From assembly GCF_033807575.1 (NCBI RefSeq), contig NC_084705.1:15556019-15620018 (forward strand): a DNA stretch of 64,000 nucleotides, in the 5' to 3' direction. This stretch comes from Cydia pomonella (lineage: Eukaryota > Arthropoda > Insecta > Lepidoptera > Tortricidae). Made by a program: the position numbers and the translations under genes. The notes under the pieces are model-generated. The model was not told the origin of the DNA, made no database searches, and worked only from the letters and a program-made list of their open reading frames with translations. The first letter of the stretch is position 1. The number at the start of each line of letters is the position of its first letter. Of this stretch, positions 56,386-64,000 are shown in pieces.

Positions 56386-59056
56386 TTTGATGTTATCACA
56401 TAATATTGTTTTTAATTTTTATATTATACTTACTTTTCTATTAATTACTATTTAGATAAAGACTGCATAAATGAATGATGCCTTGCTTCGGTCGTCGTCG
56501 TACCTATCCGTGACAATAAGTTGGGTGTGATCATGGTGTGTTGTGAAATTTTGTAAGTAGGTATGGTTAACCTACAATATAAATAGTAGTAGTAGTACGA
56601 TGGGGCTAGACTTGGGCCGCCTTATTGAAGAACGTATCGCAATGACAATCTGGGTATGGTATGTTGGGGTAATGCTGGACAATTTTGGGACCAATTGAGA
56701 GAACTCGCGAATTTCTTTTTTTAGATCGTGTCAGATTCTTGAAGTACGGAGCAAATCGTTAAATAATAACCGTAGATTCGGCCTGAATTTTGGTAATCTT
56801 CAATATATAACGGTTTTAGTTTCTTACATGTGTAAAGATGAGACATACTTTTTTTAGAGTAACGAGAGTTTTGACATCAAGGGAGAACATCGGATGGTGA
56901 ATAAAAGTTACTTTTAATGGAAATTGAATAAGGTATCACAAAGAAATAGGTCCGATCTTTGCCCTTCTCCTACGTATATAAATTGCAGCCAACAATACAA
57001 ACTTAAAAGTTGTCATCGAATGTTTTATTTTTTGTATCCGATCTTAATCCTGATACAAAAATTTGGTAAAATTGTGGCTCTCAAACTTTGATACCTATGT
57101 CATAACGCAATTTGATAAGTAAACAATGTGCTAACAATTGCGATTTTGACGGTAAAATATTGCAATTATATATATGCAAAGAGAGCCCTCTTGAAGCATT
57201 GTAAGGAAACTAATTTCGAAGTGCTATCTCTATTTTGTCTCCGAAATATATGTGTGCGTTCACATCGACATTTGCATTCGTATGTGTAGGTACTTTCGTA
57301 CTACATAATATTAGGTCTACTTTAATTTTGGACGTAATGTAGGACTTTTCTTAGAACTACGTGATATCTTGGTTATATTACGGCGATCGACTGTTGATTT
57401 TTGGTGTATTTTTTATGATTTTAACCATTAACTTATTATGCCCATCACTATTCCTTCTGTGTACGTATATTTAGAACCTGCCTCCGCCTCCAATTCATGC
57501 GATAAGGACAACTGCAGCTCGGACTAAAATTCACACGCAAAAAACTCAAAAATCGAGGTTTCGCTTTCAACTGTTTCCTCCTCGAAAACGTAATCAATCT
57601 TTATGAAATTTTGGAAACAGCATGAGGAAGAAATAATCTATTTTGATTTTTTGTCATATTTGTATACTGTGCCTTTTTTTAAAGCCAATTCAATTGAGAC
57701 CTTATTGCGATTTTCGAGGTACTGTATGTTACTTCAAAATAAAATAATCCAAAAAAGCAAACATAGCGGCACAGATATTGATGATATTGATCTTATTTGA
57801 AAAAATCACTGCTCTAGGTTAACATTCCAGGAATCAGTCGAGAGCGTTTGTATGAAAAAATCGCAACTAGGAATTCCTCCCGACCATTTCGTCTGGGGTA
57901 CGAAATGAGATAGGATGTATTAATCGTCGGTCCACTAACTTACAGTTGATATTCCGAACGTAATTTAGTCGTTTATATTATTTTGAAGCTAAATAGATCT
58001 ATCCTGGGTCTGTTGTCAGGGCCCTGGGTCTAATATGTTACAGCAGTGTTTATTGAAATATTTTTCTAGATAGAATAAAAAATGGTATTTTTTTTTAAAT
58101 GTCTTCTGGGTCACCGTTCTCCCGGGTCACTTTTCTGGCGACCAAGAGACATTTACGGTTACTCGGGAGATGTTTTTTGTATACATTTTGATTATTTCTC
58201 CTTTGTATTGCAATTACTAATTTTATTTTGTAATTAAAAATAATAATAGACTGTTGATACGAGTGTATGACTTTGGTGATAACTGGAAGTGGAATTGAAA
58301 TTTAAATTCTTGTTTTGTGCCTTGATATTTTGCTATAATACTTTGATATGCTGCATTGCATTCCCAATTAATGAAGACGTAACTTTTAGAAAAAGCTTTG
58401 GGCCACTCACTCTGAGGCCCCAAATAGCTGAAAATATGTTTTGGCAAACTAAATTTGTCTCTGAGGAAACTACGATGTCCCTAAATTTTTTAAGTACATT
58501 TCGCATTTAGAGGAATTAATGAATTGTCATAAGTATTTAAACTGATTAACTATGCTCAGCTTAATACCATTGCAACAGGAGCAATGCTAGAAAGCTGGAA
58601 CTTTCTCTCCGTTTTGAAACCTCACTCTTCTTACAGTCATGTAGGCCGTGCCCTTGAACATATTTAAATCATTTTGAATTATAAGAAATGACTTTTGTAC
58701 TCCATGACAATAGAATGAGACCGACTTCATTTCACAGATATGTGAAACAGATTTGTATTTTACGGGTGTATGAAACAGACACCCGTAAAATAAAAATTGG
58801 TTGACAAATGAATTCCAGTGGGAGACTGTTATTTAGTTAGATCTGTTTGGACTTGCCTTTGTAATAATTACTGAAAAAATCGGTAAGTTTCGATTAGAGA
58901 ATAACGGCTGATGAATGTCGAACACGTCGCTCATTACTATAGATTTTGCATCCGTTAGAAACATATTTATGGTCCGATTCCGTTTTGAAATTTCATGTAT
59001 TTTTCCTATTGTATAATTAATAATTATTTATTGTTTAATAAAAATTTGTTGTATTC
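56386..59056. other. Unassigned DNA
   Basis: The segment 57490-57930 (AAAAATCGAGGTTTCGCTTT, AAAAATCACTGCTCTAGGTT, CCATTTCGTCTGGGGTACGA) resembles a lepidopteran dispersed repeat from memory, but it has no second copy here. A perfect 14 bp hairpin TATTTTACGGGTGT/ACACCCGTAAAATA is at 58756-58792. The plus frame 58289-58510 starts with a hydrophobic stretch but lacks an ATG. Confidence 0.35.
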
Positions 59057-59228
59057 AATATATTACAACGGGGTCGAAAACGCTCGATATATTTAACTCC
59101 GTTCTGAGGAGTCTGCTCCGGTCCGTCAACGCAAACTCCTGACGATACTCCCCGGAACGGAGTGAAACATGTTAATCGTTTTCGACTTACAAATCTTACA
59201 ATACGTGAGTAACCCGTTGTAATATATT
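59057..59228. mobile_element. MITE with 16 bp perfect inverted ends
   Basis: AATATATTACAACGGG at the left and CCCGTTGTAATATATT at the right are exact inverses. GTCGAAAACG/CGTTTTCGAC and ACTCCGTTC/GAACGGAGT pair further in. The 172 bp fold into one branched stem. Confidence 0.8.
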
Positions 59229-59884
59229 TAATATGTCTGTCTCACGGAAGTTTGTTATTAAAATTTTGTTGTTTTTAGAACAAAACTTTGTTGACGGAGC
59301 TCTTATGGAATCACTTCAATCTTGCAAACCGGTTTTTTATGAGATCTAAAGTAAAAATTAATAAATAATATAAAACAACATACCTATAGGAGTTTATAAA
59401 ATTGGGAATGAATAGCTGTATTATTATTTCCCTTGTTTACGTTGGTTGGCTTAAATATTAGAACCTAAGGATTGAAGTTCTCACAATAAGGTATAAGGGT
59501 AGACAGGAGAATTTCACTTATCTGCGGTTTGTGGACACCTAGCTTAAACTTGGCTCAATATGTCCCAGTTCCATAACACCTGTCGTAGTGTAATTTAAAC
59601 TAGTAAACCTCATTATGAAAAAGCATAAAATAGTTTAAGTTATATCGGTGACAGTAAATAGTAGCAGCAGGAGCAAATGTAAAAAAAAGTTATATTAAAA
59701 ATTAAAATATAATTCCCGAGAAAGTTAGTAGGTGGGTCGGTGTATGAGTAGATAGTGGACGACTGGTTTTCCAAACAAACGTAGTTCCCTTTTCCCCCCT
59801 GGAAATTGTGTAATTTTTTTTTTCTATAATTTTAATATTCAGAAAGGAAAATGGGGACGCGGTAGTCTACTTTCTTCGTAAGTA

Positions 59885-60119
59885 TTATTATTATTCTCTT
59901 TATTCATTGCATATCTTAGATTAGGTTTTTTTATAATATGAATATAAAATTATTATCTCTTTATTTATCTTGTGTCTTAGATTAGGCATTTTATAATATG
60001 AATATAAAAGTAAAATACAACAAATCATACAAAAATAATACAAAATACATATAAACACATTATAAAAAACCTAACCTAGGGTGCCGCCAGCAGCGGGGCA
60101 GGGCCCAAGCTGCCGGTGG
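59885..60119 (-). repeat. LINE 3' UTR with short tandem duplication
   Basis: This lies downstream (minus strand) of the relic at 60120-60809. It contains two copies of a unit of about 65 bp (TATAATATGAATATAAAA, CTTTATT...TCTTAGATTAGG) and ends with an AATAATAATAAT-type tail. Confidence 0.6.
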
Positions 60120-60809
60120 TCAGGGCCGCAGAGAGAGGAACCGGCGGACTATCCGCGCCGTGTCCAAGATCACCGCCTTCTGCATCTGACCCTTGATCCA
60201 ACCACCTAGCGAGAGTCTCTCAAGGTGTTGGTCGAGACTCTTCGCTATGAGACCATTCGCTGAAACGACTATCGGGACAATGATCATCGAATCAACATCC
60301 CACATGGCGGTTATCTCGTGAGCCAAGTCTAGGTACTTACTGGACTTGTCCTTCTCGGCTTTCACGAGATTCTCATCATGGGGGATGGTGATGTCGACGA
60401 GCACGGCCCGGCGTTGCGATCGATCTATTATCACGATGTCAGGCTTATTGGCTACAATAGTCCTGTCAGTGATAATAGATCGATCCCAATAGAGCGTGGC
60501 ACGACCATTTTCGAGAACTGGCGCAGGTGAGTACTTGTAGTACGGTACTTCGCGGTCCACAAGGCCGTATAGAAGAGCCAGTTGCTGGTGAATAATCCTG
60601 GCTACGAGATTATGTCTGTGCAAGTACTCGCCGTTAGCAAGATGAGAACAACCGGAAATTATATGCATGAGTGACTCTCCGGGACGGCGGCATGCCCGAC
60701 CAATGTCGACCGTACCGTCCTTCAGGATATATTTCCGATAGTTGTTCGTCATCATCACTTCGTCTGCAATTGCACAGGCAAAACCCTCGGTTTCTCCGAA
60801 AAGGTCCAA
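60120..60809 (-). pseudogene. LINE C-terminal domain with restriction-like endonuclease motif
   Basis: The 229-codon frame holds a degenerate zinc-binding motif (C40, H49, C54; the second Cys of the expected C-x2-C is Pro43). RRHN-like basic residues follow, then KPDIVIID (PD at 123-124) followed 15 residues later by VLVDITIPHDENL (D139) and AEKDKSSKYLDLAH. A PD...D-x-(T)...K arrangement C-terminal to a CCHC motif is the layout of the restriction-enzyme-like endonuclease of R2/R4/NeSL-type LINEs, which nicks target DNA to prime reverse transcription. The frame is uninterrupted to the stop, but no reverse transcriptase lies upstream, so it is a 5'-truncated copy. The ATG at the start is incidental. 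Confidence 0.6.
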
Positions 60810-60825
60810 AATTTAAAAAAAAAAT

Positions 60826-60846
60826 TAAAAATTATTATTATTATTG
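60826..60846 (-). repeat. (TAA)n tail
   Basis: On the minus strand CAATAATAATAATAATTTTT separates the two LINE fragments. It is best read as the 3' tail of the upstream one (60905-61132). Confidence 0.5.
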
Positions 60847-60904
60847 TAGTTTGTGGGCCTTTGAGTGCCACGTCGACCAGGCATTGATCTATTGTGACAG
60901 CCCT

Positions 60905-61132
60905 TTAAAGTTCATTACTGATGCCCGTTGAATCCAGGAAATTCCAGATTCTTTGGGCCGTAATGTTCTGTACCTCATAGGGTTGCAATACGTGCCGCCC
61001 TAAGTGGGTACTTCTTTTTGACATTAGTGGTCCACAGGAGCAGAGAATGTGCATTGCAGTCTTCTCTGACTCATGGCAGAACCTGCATGTCGCGTCTTGT
61101 TTCTTTCCAATTTGAAACATGTGTTTGTTCAA
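60905..61132 (-). pseudogene. LINE C-terminal zinc-finger fragment (zf-RVT type)
   Basis: A 75-codon frame has C16-x2-C19, H28 and C31/C33 in CRFCHESEKTAMHILCSC. It is followed by THLGRHVLQPYEVQNI and RIWNFLDSTGI to the stop. This is the zinc finger and short tail found after RNase H in R1/I-type LINEs (C-R-x-C...E-x-x-x-H-(I/L)-L-C-x-C, then LG-x-x-x-L-x-P-x-x-(V/I)). It belongs to a different LINE from the endonuclease-bearing fragment downstream. Truncated at its 5' end. Confidence 0.65.
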
Positions 61133-61679
61133 ACAATACTTACTTCGTAAGTATTAAGTAGGTACGACAAAAATACTCAAAAACTTACTATAAACAAAAA
61201 TAATACATGTTAATGTTATCACAACTAAGGTATGAAATTAATGTTTTCTCAGATAACCCACAACACTGACATTACAACGTTATTAATAGCGATATTCAAA
61301 ATTTCAAATATTCCGTCGCATCATAACATACACCGCTAATCCGAAGCTATAGGCATAATCCATGTGTTCCCCCTAAAGCTGTCAACGTGTCTTTGCCTAA
61401 TTCACGGGGTTATCGCACTTCACAATTGAATTATATACATTAACATATTTACGTGATATTACTGCCTTTGAGTATAAGATTTGCTGAAAAACTTTGTAAT
61501 GCTTTGAACTTTATGTCGAGTATTTTTTGTAGCCTGGCTTATACATATAATTAGCATTTAAAATTTATATTCGCGTTAAAGAGAATAAGGTAGATTTTCT
61601 AGTTTATTGTTGCTGAATTAAATCAAAGAATGCAAAATTTTTGAAATGGAAGGGAAACTTAAATCGAAATATAATACCT
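61133..61679. other. Unassigned AT-rich DNA
   Basis: Nothing recognised. Confidence 0.45.
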
Positions 61680-62040
61680 ACAGGTTTTTCATACTCACTT
61701 CTCTGGTGCCTGCTAGATCAAGGAGGGCTTGATCGCTCGGAATAACGAAGTTTTGCAGAGCGTCAACGTGAGTGGAATCAAAGTCTGCCTTACCCGACGT
61801 CAATTTCGCACTGGCGGGGCCAGCTCAGTGTTTGATGGCTAAACAAGTCTTTTTTTCTCAGGTATAAAGACAAATGCCACACCATAGGCAACATTGACCT
61901 TTTACTTGTACAGTGGGAGAAGAAACAGGCAGCCGACCGCCTTGAGTATATATTAATATCGTTGCAACTGTCCAACGGGGTAATGCCACAAGTATATTTG
62001 GCTCGTTTCCTGGGGGTGCATGTCGTCTCGGGGTTTTTAT
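61680..62040 (+). pseudogene. Badly decayed LINE relic (QRGNAAS family), copy 3
   Basis: The clearest part is IVATVQRGNATSIFGSFPGG at about 61965-62025, which matches the QRISLAIQRGNAAS end of the relics at 24.0 and 48.4 kb. Upstream, LLDQGGLDRSE and LAGPAQCLMAKQV in different frames resemble LLEPAG..RDD and WGPSALKLIRE of the family in the correct order. Several stops and frame changes intervene. Confidence 0.5.
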
Positions 62041-62809
62041 GTTGTGTTGCATTTGTTTTAGATACCTAGTTACGGATTCTACTTGTACATTTTTAACGAT
62101 GCCCGTGTCTTTGGCTGGTTTCTACCTTGCAATTTTTGACGAACTTGCTTACTTATGCTCTTTGTGCACTTTGCATGAAACCTGCGTTGTGGATTTTGTT
62201 CTGGTCATTGTTTATAATTTTTTTAGAAGTGGTAGAAGAAACCGCCCAAAAATTATATACAGGTACTCTAACCTAATGAATGTGTAAAAAAATAGATTAA
62301 ACTCTATGCACAGGTAAATAAAGTAGACAGTTGGTTACTACAACAAAGTCAGCAAAATAACGTATCTAGTGCTTATTATACATATGTTTGTCCTCTATAG
62401 AGAGCTTCGATGGTTTTAATAAAACAATCCTTCTCAAAATCTTCATATTGCCCAAAAAATATGTGAAATGGCAATTTAGATGCACAATAACTGAAGCTTA
62501 CTGTGCTTATGTGTCAGCATTTCAACAACATCGTGTTTAGCAATGTGCGTCAACATTTTTCTACCTCTCGTATAGAAACGAAATTCCAAAAGCTATTTAG
62601 AATTCTGGGAATCACTAAAACACTCATCTAATATTAGTCGAAGCGGTTTTCACAAAATGGAGTTACTTAATTAGAATACAGGTGTGTTTGAGAAAGTTAC
62701 TCAATTTAAGCTCAGGAATGCACCCTTTAAATTAACGGAAATAAAAAAAACACTGTGTATATGTTTCGGTCTAACACTTTTCGTCAATGCTGATTTATAT
62801 ATATAAGTA
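62041..62809. other. Unassigned DNA
   Basis: A plus frame 62039-62287 continues from the relic above but has no recognised content. The rest is AT-rich. Confidence 0.4.
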
Positions 62810-62935
62810 AGTAAGTAAACACTTTATTGTACGAGATAAATAAATATTACATCAGATGGAATATAATTGGGTAGTACAAAGGCGAACTTATCCCTAAGAG
62901 GTATCTCTTCCAGTTAACCCATACCTAAAAGAGTA
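62810..62935 (-). repeat. LINE 3'-end remnant
   Basis: On the minus strand AACTGGAAGAGATACCTCTT and GATAAGTTCGCCTTTGTACT run into CAATAAAGTGTTTACTTACT and a (TTAC)n tail, a LINE 3' UTR with polyadenylation signal as known from Lepidoptera. The coding part is not present. Confidence 0.5.

Positions 62936-62939
<4 letters not shown>

Positions 62940-62975
<36 letters not shown>
62940..62975. repeat. (TA)n microsatellite
   Basis: A pure TA run of about 17 units. Confidence 0.97.
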
Positions 62976-62978
<3 letters not shown>

Positions 62979-63599
62979 TTGATACATTGATACCGCTGTA
63001 TTCATATACCGATTTAATTATATTTACAATAAGTAACAACTTCTAGTATAGTCAAGTTAGGAAAAAGTATGGAAGTAAGTCGTGTAGTCGTGCTTTTTTT
63101 GGATTTGTTAGATGGCGCAACTAGATTGTTTCCCCCGAGTTGCACCGTTTCTATTATGTACGGAAGACCGTTAAATTTTAGGTATAAACTATAAAGTGCC
63201 GTAATTTTGGAGTAAATTAAAAGCTATTAGGTTCAAGCTAAGTAGTGTATAGAGAACACCTTGGTGCATAGTATATCTTAATTATAAAGATGTGCAATGT
63301 ATGATACCCAAAAAAAAATTTTTTTTTTCGATTGCGGCTCGAGGATAAGTCAGTCGGTTGGTGCAATCTCAAGTTAAGCTTTTTAAAGCATTATAAACAT
63401 TCAGTTAACTTTGCACGCCTGGGCAAATTATGGAACATGTATTTTTAATTATTTTGTACATTGTGCTTCGGGGGAAATTAAGAGAGACGTGAAAATTTTA
63501 AAAACGGTACATATCTAAAGACACTACATTTGCACTAAATAAAAAATAGATTTTTTTTACCGGAAGTTTGTCAAAAAGTAAATAGAATTAATCGCTACG
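62976..63599. other. Unassigned AT-rich DNA
   Basis: No supported feature. Confidence 0.4.
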
Positions 63600-63680
63600 A
63601 ACTGCAAGCGAAGGTGGTTGGCAGCACGCGGCGCGGGGCGCGCGGGGCGGGGAGATAGCGCAGCGCGCAGCTAGGGTTTG
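63600..63680. promoter_or_regulatory. Very GC-rich island
   Basis: GCACGCGGCGCGGGGCGCGC and GGGGCGGGGAGATAGCGCAG form an 80 bp block of almost pure G+C in AT-rich DNA. Such blocks often mark 5' ends of genes, but no coding exon follows within the window. Confidence 0.25.
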
Positions 63681-64000
63681 CAATATCCGACAATATTTCG
63701 GATCCGGATACATAGAAATAGGATATCAAGAACGACTGTCAAACTTCAAAAGTGCGACCAAAAATGAAATGCAAGTTTGTGCGTAAATTGTCTATGTGAG
63801 ATCAAAAATAGTGATGTCATGTTACAACATATTAATAATCTATCGGTGTTTGACTGCTTTATCGACTACTTATTCAAATGTGTTTGATTGTATAAAAAAA
63901 TTTTATACGAGTAGGTATGAAGTCGCTTCCCTTATGGTCATATAGGGCCCAAAAGGTGCCTTTGATGAAACCAGCATCATATTTTAGTATGTTGTTAAGC
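63681..64000. other. Unassigned DNA to window edge
   Basis: The first 50 bases (AATATCCGACAATATTTCGG, ATCCGGATA) contain repeated ATCCG motifs, perhaps a transposon end. Nothing else recognised. Confidence 0.35.

Noticed and set aside
58289..58510. Secreted peptide with a signal-like N-terminus
   Set aside because: The frame starts at TTG with stops just upstream and no acceptor site or ATG; the hydrophobic start is common in AT-rich translations.

Overview
The window reads as a gene-poor, AT-rich stretch of insect nuclear DNA, most probably from a moth or butterfly. Nearly all of it that can be explained is transposable-element sequence. Evidence for an insect is a TTAGG (insect telomere-type) motif inside a satellite. 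Evidence for Lepidoptera is the set of dispersed repeats, which look like families I know from lepidopteran genomes (the GGGTTCCGTACCC / CCGACTCGCACTTGGCC element, a tRNA-headed SINE ending in GAA repeats, and several LINE tails). No complete host gene, rRNA gene or functional tRNA gene is visible.

Layout. 1-13 kb: AT-rich DNA with a few MITE-like inverted repeats, a LINE C-terminal relic at 6.0 kb and a GC-rich island at 7.1 kb. 13-17 kb: LINE relics, then a 2.0 kb DNA element with 33 bp terminal inverted repeats (14644-16654) that carries a possible two-exon small ORF, followed by a possible host exon. 17-21 kb: two copies of a repeat that contains a block of 5S rRNA sequence, a full-length SINE with 15 bp target-site duplications, and a satellite whose unit length changes in 5 bp steps of TTAGG. 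22-28 kb: a GC-rich island with a possible first exon, then several LINE relics and tandem repeats. 28-38 kb: mostly unrecognised AT-rich DNA with MITEs and a repeat with a tRNA-Ser-like core. 38.9-43.4 kb: one intact Copia-type LTR retrotransposon on the minus strand, with two identical 172 bp LTRs and a 5 bp target duplication, inserted into an older RTE-like LINE relic. 44-49 kb: mixed repeat remnants. 49.85-52.29 kb: a hAT-type element with perfect 8 bp target duplications that has itself received a TTAA-flanked (piggyBac-like) element and a LINE tail. 52.3-53.0 kb: a possible spliced minus-strand coding fragment. 53.5-56.1 kb: an element with about 0.54 kb inverted arms able to fold into a long hairpin. 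59-64 kb: more LINE relics, including a restriction-endonuclease-like domain, and low-complexity DNA.

The only unit that looks competent is the Copia element: a single 1323-codon gag-pol frame with zinc knuckle, protease, integrase, reverse transcriptase and RNase H motifs all present. The other elements are broken or non-autonomous and could move only with enzymes supplied elsewhere. The nesting gives relative ages: RTE relic older than Copia; hAT older than the TTAA element inside it; long-inverted-repeat element older than the SINE in its spacer.
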